Positions 1 to 7,453 are shown, counted from the stretch's first letter. The stretch is DNA of 17,181 bases from Chloroflexota bacterium (GCA_005879675.1 VBJE01000216.1:1-17181), one strand, 5' to 3'. The notes: a model not told the origin generated them from the sequence alone. Numbers and translations: made by a program.

Positions 1-216
1 CGTCAGCGAAGGGCGCGGCTCGTCCTCACGCAGACGGGAAGCGACCTCCACCACCTGCGCCGTCGGCGGGATGTCCTCGGTGTCGAGCTGCTGGAGGCGG
101 TCGATGTGCTCGAGGATCCCGCTCAGCTGCTCGGCGTAGTAGGCCTCGTCTCCCGGCGCGATGCCGAGCCGAGCAAGCATGGCGACATGGCGGACTTCGT
201 CCTTCGAGAGAGGCAT
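1..216 (-). CDS. gatC: Asp/Glu-tRNA amidotransferase subunit C (GatC), 3' part cut off by window edge
   Basis: GatC is the small stabilising subunit of the GatCAB amidotransferase, which converts misacylated Glu-tRNA(Gln) and Asp-tRNA(Asn) to Gln- and Asn-tRNA in the cytoplasm. The visible 72 residues show the family pattern: an N-terminal MPLSKDEVRHVAMLARL helix, then EAYYAEQLSGILEHIDRLQQLDTEDIPPT, and the beginning of the REDEPRPSLT region that precedes the C-terminal end. Full-length members have about 95 residues, so roughly 20 are missing beyond position 1. The ATG at 216 is chosen because it gives the standard GatC N-terminus. It lies 13 bases after the stop of the small membrane ORF, with no Shine-Dalgarno sequence, so it is probably read from the upstream pcrA-ligA transcript. 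gatA and gatB are expected just outside the window; this is inference. Confidence 0.93.
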   Translation of the reverse strand, partial: MPLSKDEVRHVAMLARLGIAPGDEAYYAEQLSGILEHIDRLQQLDTEDIPPTAQVVEVASRLREDEPRPSLT

Positions 217-229
217 GCCGAGGCTTAGC

Positions 230-433
230 TTAGGTTCGGCGCGCGAGCAGCATCCAGGTCGCGGCCGCGCTGCAACCGATCGCCACCGCGACCGAGCCGC
301 CGCCGATCATGATCAGCGCGACCCGGACGCGGTCGACGGCCGAAGGCTCGCCGAGGAAGCCGAGGACGAACCATCCCCACCAGAACAGCGCCGCGGCGGC
401 GGCGATCAGGGTCCACCACGCCCACCGCCTCAC
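230..433 (-). CDS. Small two-helix membrane protein, unknown function
   Basis: This 67-residue protein is not recognised. It starts with a Trp-rich segment (MRRWAWWTLIAAAAALFWWGW), which begins the first predicted transmembrane helix (about residues 6-27). A short charged connector (EPSAVDRVRV) follows, then a second helix (about 38-63) and a basic end (ARRT). The basic N-terminus and C-terminus suggest both ends are cytoplasmic. Its GTG start at 433 overlaps the ligA stop as GTGA, and it ends 13 bases before gatC, so it sits inside the operon and is probably translated by coupling to ligA. The overlap, the hydrophobic pattern and tight packing between two certain genes support a real gene. 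Nothing in the sequence points to a role in DNA ligation or tRNA amidation. Confidence 0.7.
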   Translation of the reverse strand: MRRWAWWTLIAAAAALFWWGWFVLGFLGEPSAVDRVRVALIMIGGGSVAVAIGCSAAATWMLLARRT

Positions 434-2415
434 CCGGGCAGCAACGCCTTGAACTGCTCTTCGTCCAGGATGTTCAGCTTCAACTTCTGTGCCTTCTCCA
501 GCTTGGAGCCCGCCCCGGGGCCCGCGACCAAGTAGTCGGTCTTCGCGCTGACGCTGCCGGCCGCCTTGCCTCCGAGTTTGCGCACGAGAGCCTCGGCGTC
601 CGGCCTGCTCATCGTCTCCAACGTTCCGGTGAAGACAAAGGTTTTGCCGGTAAAAGGTCCGTCGCCGACCGCTTCCACCGCTTCCGGGGTCACCCCGACG
701 GCGAGCAGCTTCTCGACGAGCTCCGCGCCGGCGCCGTGGAAGTACTGGTGGACCTCGTGCGCCATGTTCGGGCCGACGCCCTCCACGCGCCGCAGGTCCT
801 CCTCTGAAGCGTCGCGCAGCCTGTCGATGGCGCCGAAGTCGTTGGCGAGCAGCATCGCGGTGGCCTCACCGACCTGCGGGATGCCGAGCGCGTCGAGGAA
901 CCGCCACAGCTCGGGCCGCTGGCTCGCTGCTATGCGGTCGACGAGGTTTGCCGCCGACTTGTCGGCGAACCCCTCGAGCTCCTTGACCTGGTCCATGCTC
1001 AGGCGAAACAGGTCGCTCGGGTCCTCGACCACGCCGCGATCGATCACCTGCGTCAGGGTGGCGTAGCCCAGGCCTTCGATGTCCATGACCGCCGCGAAGT
1101 GCCTCAGGCGCTCCAGACGCTGGGCGCCGCAGAAGGGGTTGATGCATCGATGCGCGATGTAGGGCTCTTCGCGCACGACTTCCCCCCCGCACACCGGGCA
1201 GTTCGCGGGCATCTTCCATCCCGGCTTCGGATCCTTGACGCTGACGATCTCGGGGATCACGTCGCCCGCGCGATGGATCGACACCCGCGCGCCCACGTAC
1301 ACGCCTTTCTCGTTGACCTGCGCCTCGTTGTGCATGGTCACGTTGCGGATCGTCACGCCGCCCACCACCACCGGCTTGACATGCGCCACTGGCGTCAGCA
1401 CGCCGGTGCGCCCGACGTAGCATGCGATCTCCTCGACCTCGGTCTCGGCTTGCTCCGGCGCGTATTTGAACGCGATCGCCCAGCGCGGGGAGCGCGCGAC
1501 GAAGCCGAGCTCGAGCTGTGGCGCAAAGCCGTCCACCTTGACCACCATCCCGTCGATCTCGTACTCGAGCTCGTGGCGGCGGCGCTGCCACTCGGCGTGG
1601 TAGTCGATCACCTCGTCGATCGAGTTGAGGCGGCGCCGGTTCTTGTTGACGCGAAAGCCCATCGACTCGAGCGTGTTGAGCACGTCCCATTGCGACTTTG
1701 CCGGGCCGGCGGGGTCGAGCGTGTACATGAACGTCTGCAGGTCGCGGCCGGCGGTCACGTTGGGGTCGATCTGGCGCACGCTGCCCGCGGCGGTGTTGCG
1801 CGGGTTGACGAACCGCGCCTTGCCCGCGGCCTCCATCTCGCGGTTGAGCTTCTCGAAGCCCGCGATCGGGAAGTAGACCTCACCCCGGACCTCGAACACG
1901 TCGGGCAGGCCCTTGGCCGGCGTGATGTTCAGGGGGACGCTGCGGATCGTGCGCACGTTGGCGGTGACGTCCTCGCCCGTGGTGCCGTCGCCGCGGGTGG
2001 CCGCGCGCTGGAGCCTCCCCTTGGCGTAGGTCAGGCTCATCGCCAGGCCGTCGATCTTGAGCTCGGCGCAGTAGACGAGCTTATCGCCGACCGCCGCTCG
2101 CACCCGTTTGTCGAAGCCGCGGATCTCCGCCTCGTCGAAGGCGTTCTGCAGGCTGAGCATCGGCGAGCGGTGGCGCACCTTGGCGAACTGGTCTGATGCT
2201 TCGCCGCTGACACGCTGGGTCGGCGAGTCCCGGGTGAGCAGGTCTGGCCTATCGTCTTCGATCCGCCGCAGCTCGAGGAAGAGCGCGTCGTATTCGGCGT
2301 CCGACACCTCGGGCGCGTCCAGCACGTAGTACGCGTGCTCGTACCGCCGGATCACCACCCGCAGCTCCTCGACCCTGACCGCGGGGTCGGCCTTCCTCTT
2401 CTTCGCCTTCGTCAT
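430..2415 (-). CDS. ligA: NAD-dependent DNA ligase LigA
   Basis: LigA seals nicks in duplex DNA during replication and repair, using NAD+ to adenylate itself. The 661-residue length matches the family (E. coli has 671). In order I see: the Ia NAD-binding domain (HAYYVLDAPEVSDAEYD, about 27-43), the adenylation domain with the catalytic lysine K120 in KIDG, the second nucleotidyltransferase motif DGMVVKVD (288-295), an OB fold, a four-cysteine zinc finger (C406, C409, C424, C429), a helix-hairpin-helix domain (about 440-560), and a C-terminal BRCT domain (about 586-661, FTGKTFVFTGTLETMSR). The ATG at 2415 overlaps the pcrA stop as ATGA, and this start gives the normal N-terminal length. The same frame stays open far upstream, but that part lies under pcrA and is not coding. 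No key residue is missing. Confidence 0.97.
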   Translation of the reverse strand: MTKAKKRKADPAVRVEELRVVIRRYEHAYYVLDAPEVSDAEYDALFLELRRIEDDRPDLLTRDSPTQRVSGEASDQFAKVRHRSPMLSLQNAFDEAEIRGFDKRVRAAVGDKLVYCAELKIDGLAMSLTYAKGRLQRAATRGDGTTGEDVTANVRTIRSVPLNITPAKGLPDVFEVRGEVYFPIAGFEKLNREMEAAGKARFVNPRNTAAGSVRQIDPNVTAGRDLQTFMYTLDPAGPAKSQWDVLNTLESMGFRVNKNRRRLNSIDEVIDYHAEWQRRRHELEYEIDGMVVKVDGFAPQLELGFVARSPRWAIAFKYAPEQAETEVEEIACYVGRTGVLTPVAHVKPVVVGGVTIRNVTMHNEAQVNEKGVYVGARVSIHRAGDVIPEIVSVKDPKPGWKMPANCPVCGGEVVREEPYIAHRCINPFCGAQRLERLRHFAAVMDIEGLGYATLTQVIDRGVVEDPSDLFRLSMDQVKELEGFADKSAANLVDRIAASQRPELWRFLDALGIPQVGEATAMLLANDFGAIDRLRDASEEDLRRVEGVGPNMAHEVHQYFHGAGAELVEKLLAVGVTPEAVEAVGDGPFTGKTFVFTGTLETMSRPDAEALVRKLGGKAAGSVSAKTDYLVAGPGAGSKLEKAQKLKLNILDEEQFKALLPG

Positions 2416-4685
2416 CTGGTCAGTGGCGCCAGCATGCCGCTGAGGATCTTCAGCCCGACCTTGTCGAACTTGACGACGAGCTCCTCGTCTGTGCGCGTGA
2501 GCGTGCTCTTGACCACCGTGCCGGCTCCAAATGCCGGGTGCGTGACGCGGTCGCCGCTGGAGAACCTCTGCACCGGCGGCGGCGCGGGCGCAGCCTCGAC
2601 CTGCCTCTCCAGGTAGCGCTCCTTGTACCCCTGCCGGGGTGGCGCCACCGGCGCGCTGCCCCGCGGCGCGGCAAGCATCGACTGCGGGATGTCGGTCAGG
2701 AAGCGGCTGGGGAACGCCGGCTGCGAGCGCCCGTACAGGTGGCGGCGAAACGCGCAGCTGAGGTAGAGCCTGTCCTTCGCGCGCGTCATTCCTACATACG
2801 CGAGCCGCCGCTCTTCCGCCATCTCCGTGGCCGCGCCCACCGCCGACGGGTTCTCCTCCCGCTCGTCCAGCGCGCGCTGATGAGGCAGCAGGCCCTCCTC
2901 CATGCCGACCATGAAGACGACCGGGAACTCGAGGCCTTTGACCATGTGGAGCGTGATCAGCGTCACGCCCTCCCCGTTCTCGTCGTAGGCGTCGACGTCG
3001 GAGACCAACGCGACCTCGGCCAGGAAGTCCTCGAGGCCCTGCGCCGGGTCGCGGTCGTCGAAGCTCTCCGCGAGGCCGCGCAGCTCGTTGAGGTTTTCCA
3101 GCCGTGCCTCGCCCTGCGGCGTGCCGTCGAGGTAGTGCGCCCGCAGGCCCATGACCTCGATCACGTGGTCGATCAGCTCGCTGGGCCGGAGCACCCCCAT
3201 CGTCGAGCGGACCGACTCGACCTGCGCCCGGAAGCCAAGCAGTGATCCGACCGCGGTCTTCGGCACGCCGGGGACGCGCGCGGGCTCGGCGATGATGGCG
3301 AGGATGTCGGATCCATTTGGAGGTGCGCCCTGCGCGCGCCCGGCCGCCTCGCGCGCGTACGCGTTGATGGCCTCGACGGTGACGTTGCCGATCTTGCGCG
3401 ACGGCACGGACACGATGCGCCCGAAGCTCAGCGCGTCCTGCGGGTTGAAGCTGAAGCGCAGGTAGGCAACGAGGTCTTTGACCTCGCGGCGCTCCCAGAA
3501 CCGGATCCCCCCCACGAGGCGGTAAGGGATGCGACGCCGGGCGAGCACGTCCTCGAAGGCGCGCGACTGCGCGTTGGTGCGGTAGAGGACGGCGTAGTCG
3601 GAGTAGCCGCGCTTCTCGGTCTTGCGCAGGCGCTCGATCTCGTCCGCCACGAACTCCGCCTCCTCGACCTCGTTGTATGCCTGAGTGGCGACGACCTTCT
3701 CGCCTCCGGCGCGGTCGGTCCACAGACGCTTCTCCGCGCGCTCGGGGTTGCTCCGGATGACGCTGTACGCGGCGTCGAGGATCGCCTGGCTCGAGCGGTA
3801 GTTCTGCTCCAGGTGCACCACCTGGGCGTCGGGATAGTCCTTGCGGAAGTCGAGGATGTTGCGGATGTCGGCACCACGGAAGCGGTAGATGGACTGGTCG
3901 TCGTCGCCGACCACGGCGACGTTGCGGTGCTCCGAGGCCAGCAGGTTGACCAGCACGTACTGCGCCCGATTGGTGTCCTGGTACTCGTCGACCAGCACGT
4001 GGCGAAAGCGGTCGCGCCACTTGGCGAGCGCCTCGGCGTCGTTGGTGTAGAGCTCGACCAGCTTCATGATCAGGTCGTCGAAGTCGAGGCCGCCCGAGCG
4101 CCGCAGGACCTCCTGGTAGGAGGCATAGACGCGGCGCAGGATCTCGTCCGCGTACGAGCGGTTGGGGATGTCCTCAGGCCGCTTGAGCTCGTTCTTCGCT
4201 TGCGAGATGCCGTGGCTGAGCGCCCCGACCGGGTAGCGCTTGGGGTCGAGCCGCAGCTCGTCCAGGACGCGCTTGAGCGCGGCGCGAGTGTCGTCCTCGT
4301 CGAAGATGACAAAGCTGGAGGTGATCCCGATCCGCTGCGCCTCGCGGCGCAGGATCTTCACGGCTGTGGAGTGAAAGGTTCCCACCCACATCCTCTCCGC
4401 CCCCTCGCCGACCAGCGTCTCCACCCGGCCGCGCATCTCACGGGCCGCCTTGTTGGTGAACGTCACCGCCAGCAGTCGGTCAGGCCAGACCCGGCGCGAG
4501 GCGATCAGGTAGGCGATGCGGGCGGTCAGGACACGGGTCTTGCCGCTGCCGGCGCCGGCGAAGATGAGGAGCGGGCCGTCGCCATGGGTGACCGCTTCCT
4601 GCTGCGGGGGATTGAGGCGCGCGAGCAGCGCGTCGATCTGGGCCTGGGAGGACTCGGAGACCACGGGAGAATCGAGTTTACCCAT
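2412..4685 (-). CDS. pcrA: ATP-dependent DNA helicase PcrA/UvrD (superfamily 1A)
   Basis: This is a 3'-5' DNA helicase used in nucleotide excision repair, removal of recombinase from DNA and transcription-coupled repair. The 757 residues carry all SF1A motifs: Q motif (LNPPQQEAV), Walker A AGAGSGKT (43-50), TFTNKAA (motif Ia), Walker B DEYQDT (233-238), motif III GDDDQSIYRFRGA (260-272), QNYRS (motif IV), motif V as LHMVKGLEFP, and motif VI EERRLAYVGMTRAK. The C-terminal GDRVTHPAFGAGTVV segment is the Tudor-like domain that in PcrA/UvrD relatives contacts RNA polymerase. It is the first gene of the pcrA-ligA-ORF-gatC operon. The ATG at 4685 is the only ATG before the Q motif and has no Shine-Dalgarno. 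Its promoter must overlap the divergent cyclase gene, whose start is only 26 bases away. Confidence 0.97.
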   Translation of the reverse strand: MGKLDSPVVSESSQAQIDALLARLNPPQQEAVTHGDGPLLIFAGAGSGKTRVLTARIAYLIASRRVWPDRLLAVTFTNKAAREMRGRVETLVGEGAERMWVGTFHSTAVKILRREAQRIGITSSFVIFDEDDTRAALKRVLDELRLDPKRYPVGALSHGISQAKNELKRPEDIPNRSYADEILRRVYASYQEVLRRSGGLDFDDLIMKLVELYTNDAEALAKWRDRFRHVLVDEYQDTNRAQYVLVNLLASEHRNVAVVGDDDQSIYRFRGADIRNILDFRKDYPDAQVVHLEQNYRSSQAILDAAYSVIRSNPERAEKRLWTDRAGGEKVVATQAYNEVEEAEFVADEIERLRKTEKRGYSDYAVLYRTNAQSRAFEDVLARRRIPYRLVGGIRFWERREVKDLVAYLRFSFNPQDALSFGRIVSVPSRKIGNVTVEAINAYAREAAGRAQGAPPNGSDILAIIAEPARVPGVPKTAVGSLLGFRAQVESVRSTMGVLRPSELIDHVIEVMGLRAHYLDGTPQGEARLENLNELRGLAESFDDRDPAQGLEDFLAEVALVSDVDAYDENGEGVTLITLHMVKGLEFPVVFMVGMEEGLLPHQRALDEREENPSAVGAATEMAEERRLAYVGMTRAKDRLYLSCAFRRHLYGRSQPAFPSRFLTDIPQSMLAAPRGSAPVAPPRQGYKERYLERQVEAAPAPPPVQRFSSGDRVTHPAFGAGTVVKSTLTRTDEELVVKFDKVGLKILSGMLAPLTR

Positions 4686-4710
4686 GGCTGGAATTGGCCT
4701 ACCTCGCCGT

Positions 4711-4716
4711 TATGCT
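4711..4716 (+). promoter_or_regulatory. Possible -10 box (TATGCT) in the pcrA/cyclase divergent gap
   Basis: TATGCT matches the -10 consensus at four of six positions and lies 4 bases before the ATG at 4721 (it overlaps the alternative ATG at 4712). On the other strand the same bases read AGCATAAC, so a -10-like element for pcrA may overlap it. No clear -35 is visible. The only support is position and resemblance. Confidence 0.25.
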
Positions 4717-5902
4717 CCACATGGCTTTGGCACACGAAATCGATCTCGGCACGCGCGACCACCTCCTGTACGAGCTGGCGCGCGACCTCAGCTCGTCGCT
4801 GGACCTCGACACGGTGCTGGCGAAGGTCATGGACCGCGTCATCACTCTGATGAGGGCCTCCCGTGGCTTCATCGTCCTGGTCGACCAGATCGATGGCAGC
4901 CTGTCGGTCCAGATGTCGAGCGGCTCCGACCCCGAGAATGCGCGCCAGTTCCTGGGCTCGAAGACCGTGATCGAACGAGTCGTCAACAGCGGCCAGGCGG
5001 TGGTCTCGACCGACGCCAGCCTGGATGACCGCTTCAAGGGCCAGCAGTCGGTGATCATGCAGAACCTGCGCTCGATCATCGCGGTCCCCCTGGTGACCAA
5101 AGGCCACGTGATCGGTGCGCTGTACGTCGACAACCCTTTCCGCGCCTCGATCTTCGAGGAGAAGGACATGGAGTTCTTGCAGGCGATCTCGGACCTGGCG
5201 GCGATCGCCATCGACAACGCCCGCCAGTACGAGCGCTCGGAGTTTCTCCGCGAGCTGTTCGAGGCGCACGTGAACAAGCAGGTGACCGACTACGTGCTCA
5301 CCCGCTCCGGCCGAACGTTGCGTTTCCTTCCAGGCGAGCGGCGGGAAGTCACGATGTTGAACTCCGACATCGCCGGATTCTCGACGCTGTCCCAGAGCAT
5401 GGACGCCGAGGAGCTCGTCCTGTTCCTGAACGACTACTTCCAGCGCATGATCCGCGTGGTCCTGGACCACGGGGGCAACATCGACAAGTTCCAGGGCGAC
5501 GGGATGCTCGTCGTCTTCGGCGCGCCCAACCCGATGCGCGACCACGCTGAGCGAGCCCTGAACGCGGCCCGGGCGATGGTGAGAGAGATCGACAGATTCA
5601 ACCGCGAGCTCGTCGACGGCGGCCGGAGCGCGATCTCGGTCGGAATGGGGCTCGACACCGGCGAGGTCGTCGCCGGCCACGTCGGCTCCGACGACCGGAT
5701 GGAGTTCACCCTCATCGGCGTGCCGGTCAACAACAGCGCGTACCTGTCCAAGGTCCGGCCGGCCCGCGTGCTGATGTCGGAGGCCACGCGGGCGCGCGTC
5801 CCCAGGGGTTTCCAGGTCGCGAACTACGAGCCGCTGCTCCTCAAGGGGGCCAAGGACCCGCAGGCGATCTACGAGCTGGCGATCACGCTCCGGGCCGACT
5901 GA
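4712..5902 (+). CDS. GAF-domain class III adenylate/guanylate cyclase-like protein
   Basis: This 396-residue protein is a predicted cytoplasmic signalling enzyme that would make cAMP or cGMP under control of a ligand-sensing GAF domain. The GAF domain covers about residues 28-170 (LDLDTVLAKVMDRV to AIAIDNARQYE). A linker with the usual FEAHVNKQVTDYVL motif follows, then the class III catalytic domain (about 210-395). Visible active-site residues are both metal aspartates (D219 in LNSDIAGFS, D263 in FQGDGML), the purine-selecting lysine K259 and T333 (EFTLIG), and N340. The arginine expected four residues after that asparagine (family pattern VNxAARL) is Y344 in VNNSAYL, so catalysis may be weak, altered or absent. 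Starts at 4694 (TTG) and 4721 (ATG) are also possible; none has a Shine-Dalgarno. It is divergent from pcrA. Confidence 0.88.
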   Translation: MLHMALAHEIDLGTRDHLLYELARDLSSSLDLDTVLAKVMDRVITLMRASRGFIVLVDQIDGSLSVQMSSGSDPENARQFLGSKTVIERVVNSGQAVVSTDASLDDRFKGQQSVIMQNLRSIIAVPLVTKGHVIGALYVDNPFRASIFEEKDMEFLQAISDLAAIAIDNARQYERSEFLRELFEAHVNKQVTDYVLTRSGRTLRFLPGERREVTMLNSDIAGFSTLSQSMDAEELVLFLNDYFQRMIRVVLDHGGNIDKFQGDGMLVVFGAPNPMRDHAERALNAARAMVREIDRFNRELVDGGRSAISVGMGLDTGEVVAGHVGSDDRMEFTLIGVPVNNSAYLSKVRPARVLMSEATRARVPRGFQVANYEPLLLKGAKDPQAIYELAITLRAD

Positions 5903-5918
5903 ATTCCCCCAAGGGACA

Positions 5919-5979
5919 GGGCCTAAGCCGGATTTCCCTCTCCCCATCGGGGAGAGGGCTAGGGAGAGGGGCCTAAGCC
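5919..5979. repeat. Pair of 11-bp direct repeats (GGGCCTAAGCC) around a hairpin
   Basis: GGGCCTAAGCC occurs at 5919-5929 and again at 5969-5979, one on each side of the hairpin at 5936-5958. The flanking bases are also similar (GGGACAGGGCC versus GGAGAGGGGCC). CCCTCTCCCC-type stems followed by AGGGAGAGGGG resemble intergenic repeats I have seen in many GC-rich genomes, so this may be one copy of a dispersed family. That is from memory and was not searched. Confidence 0.45.
5936..5958. terminator. Strong hairpin between convergent genes, likely bidirectional terminator
   Basis: CCCTCTCCCC and GGGGAGAGGG form a perfect 10-bp stem around a 3-base loop (ATC). It lies 34 bases after the cyclase stop and 26 bases beyond the SLT-gene stop, where transcripts from both strands should end. 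There is no real T-tract on the plus side, so intrinsic termination is plausible but not typical. Confidence 0.5.
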
Positions 5980-5983
5980 TGAA

Positions 5984-6568
5984 CTACCCCTGGCACACCC
6001 ACCGACCGGGGCCGTAGTGCGAATACAGCCAGGCCGCCGCGAATGCGTTGGCGCGCGGGTCGAACGGCGATTGGCTCGCGTAGGGCGTGCCCGACCACGT
6101 GCTCGGGAGGAACTGGAACAGGCCTGACGCTCCACTGTCGGAGTTGACGGAGTTCGGGTGGTAGCGCGACTCGCACCACGCGACGTTCATCGCCCACTGC
6201 ACGGCGGCCGGACCCAGGGGGCCGAACGCGTCGGTGATGTCCTTGGCGATCTCCGCCGGCGGTGGCGGGTGGTTGCTGCGGGCGGCGATGGCCGCTGCCT
6301 GGGCCTGGGCCGCGGCGAGAGCCTGCTGCTTGGCCTCGTACTCGGCGAGCCCCTGCTTCAACTCGTTCGACCAGGTCGCGACCTGGGCCATCTGCGCGGC
6401 CTCGACGCGGGCGTCGCGGTTCTGCTGCACGACCGAGTTGCGGTCGAACGCGCTCAGCTGGGTCACGGCGACCTGGATCGGGTGGACGACGGGCGGCGCC
6501 ATGCGCGGCGCGATGACGCTCACCAGCAGGACCACCCAGACGAGCACCGCCCGCAAAAGCGGTAGCAA
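5984..6568 (-). CDS. Membrane-anchored SLT/lysozyme-like protein (putative lytic transglycosylase)
   Basis: This is a predicted peptidoglycan-cleaving protein outside the membrane. The 194 residues begin with a hydrophobic helix (LLRAVLVWVVLLVSVIA, about 3-20) acting as a signal anchor. A long Ala/Gln-rich helical stalk follows (about 55-97; coiled-coil-like), then a PPPP linker and a compact SLT-type domain (about 107-194). In that domain E133 in AWCESRYHPN is the expected catalytic glutamate, GLFQFLPSTW (149-158) is the family's substrate-cleft motif, and the end reads AAWLYSHYGPGRWVCQ. C132 and C192 could form a disulfide. The frame opens only at a TTG (6568); there is no ATG or GTG upstream before the stop at 6617, and an AAGGGG run lies too close to be a good ribosome site. 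A GTG seven codons in is an alternative start. It follows the acyltransferase by 164 bases. Confidence 0.82.
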   Translation of the reverse strand: MLPLLRAVLVWVVLLVSVIAPRMAPPVVHPIQVAVTQLSAFDRNSVVQQNRDARVEAAQMAQVATWSNELKQGLAEYEAKQQALAAAQAQAAAIAARSNHPPPPAEIAKDITDAFGPLGPAAVQWAMNVAWCESRYHPNSVNSDSGASGLFQFLPSTWSGTPYASQSPFDPRANAFAAAWLYSHYGPGRWVCQG

Positions 6569-6669
6569 ACCCCTTTCTTCGCTCCTTCCTCGGACTCGCC
6601 CTACCCTGGGGCGGCGTCAGGCCTGAGCTCGGAGCGACGACGTGGAGAAGACGCGCTCAGGAACCGGGA

Positions 6670-6682
6670 AAGGTGCCACCTT
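6670..6682. promoter_or_regulatory. 13-bp palindrome upstream of the SLT gene
   Basis: AAGGTG and CACCTT form a perfect inverted repeat around one central base, about 100 bases upstream of the SLT-protein start. The spacing and symmetry suit a small dimeric repressor, but nothing identifies one, and a chance palindrome of this size is possible. Confidence 0.25.
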
Positions 6683-6698
6683 ACCACACGATTGGCAA

Positions 6699-6731
6699 CC
6701 TTCCGTAGCCGTACGCCGGCGTACTGGAAGG
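6699..6731 (-). terminator. Hairpin directly after the acyltransferase stop codon
   Basis: A perfect 14-bp palindrome GTACGCCGGCGTAC (6711-6724) is enclosed by CCTTCC (6699-6704) and GGAAGG (6726-6731), giving a two-tier stem that starts one base after the stop codon of the acyltransferase gene. Only a short TTG follows on the transcript side, so it is an imperfect intrinsic terminator or an mRNA 3'-end structure. Confidence 0.45.
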
Positions 6732-6732
6732 G

Positions 6733-7437
6733 CTAGAACAGGTGCGTCAGCCTGTTCCGCAGGAGCTTCCGACCGCCCGGGTCGGTGTACGCCGGAAGCA
6801 TGGCCTTCATCCGCTGGAAGGCGAGCTCGGTGAGGGCCACCGGATCCTGGCCGGCGGATGGGATGGCCGGGCCGACGACGACGCGGATTCGCTTCCGGAG
6901 CCAGAGGTCCTTGGTGCCGGAGAGGGCCACCGGCACGACCGGCACTCCCGCCTTGATGGCGAAGTGAGCGAAGCCCTTGTGGAACGGCAGCAGCTCGCCT
7001 TCCGTGGGACCGTAGTTGGCCTCGGGAAAGATCGCCACCGCCCCCCCGAGCTCGAGGCATCGGTCCACGTGGCGGTAAAGGGCCTTGTCGCCGTGGCGCT
7101 CGCGCACGACCGGCACGTAACCGCCGGTGGTGCGAACCAGCCACCACTGGAACTTGCGAGTCACCAGCATGGTGGGGTCGGCCAGGAAATGCAGACGCGG
7201 CTCGAGCGGCAGGAGATACAGCAGAGCGAACTCGTCCAGCCAGTTCAGGTGGTTGGCGATGACGATGTAGTTGCCCGAGCCCGGGCGTGGAATGTTCTCG
7301 CCGCCACTGACCTCGAACTTGAAGCACAGGCGCAGGAGCGGAACCCCGAGGAGGCGGACGATGCGGTAGGCGACATTCGCGCGGGGACCCACCGGCAGGA
7401 GGTCGGCGGCGGGTAGGGCGGCGCTGGCTGTGGCCAC
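6733..7437 (-). CDS. 1-acyl-glycerol-3-phosphate acyltransferase family protein (PlsC-like)
   Basis: PlsC-type enzymes move a fatty acyl chain onto a glycerolipid or related acceptor at the inner face of the membrane. The 234-residue protein has the HX4D catalytic motif as NHLNWLD (H63, D68), and an aromatic hydrophobic region that should sit on the membrane (about 82-108). The second family motif appears as FPEANYGPTEG (137-147), where most PlsC proteins read FPEGTRS, then VPVVPVALSGT (165-175). The changed FPE motif argues for an acceptor other than plain lysophosphatidate, so the substrate is left open. The start is a GTG at 7437; no ATG is available nearby. A TAGACT box ends 10 bases before the start and overlaps the stop of the upstream PKD gene, 13 bases away, so both own-promoter and operon reading are possible. 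Confidence 0.85.
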   Translation of the reverse strand: MATASAALPAADLLPVGPRANVAYRIVRLLGVPLLRLCFKFEVSGGENIPRPGSGNYIVIANHLNWLDEFALLYLLPLEPRLHFLADPTMLVTRKFQWWLVRTTGGYVPVVRERHGDKALYRHVDRCLELGGAVAIFPEANYGPTEGELLPFHKGFAHFAIKAGVPVVPVALSGTKDLWLRKRIRVVVGPAIPSAGQDPVALTELAFQRMKAMLPAYTDPGGRKLLRNRLTHLF

Positions 7438-7447
7438 GATGCCGCGA

Positions 7448-7453
7448 AGTCTA
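7448..7453 (-). promoter_or_regulatory. Possible -10 box (TAGACT) for the acyltransferase
   Basis: TAGACT on the minus strand lies 10 bases before the GTG start at 7437, so a transcript starting about 7 bases downstream would have a leader of only about 3 bases. It overlaps the TAG stop of the PKD-protein gene. No convincing -35 is visible. Confidence 0.25.

Noticed and set aside
2416..4020. Upstream extension of the ligA frame to a 1196-residue ORF
   Set aside because: The extra part is Arg/Gly/Ala-rich, has no recognisable domain and lies fully inside pcrA in another frame. ligA has a normal start at 2415.
4526..5947. 473-codon minus-strand ORF across the cyclase gene
   Set aside because: It is the antisense shadow of the GAF/cyclase gene; composition is that of GC-rich noise and it shows no motif.
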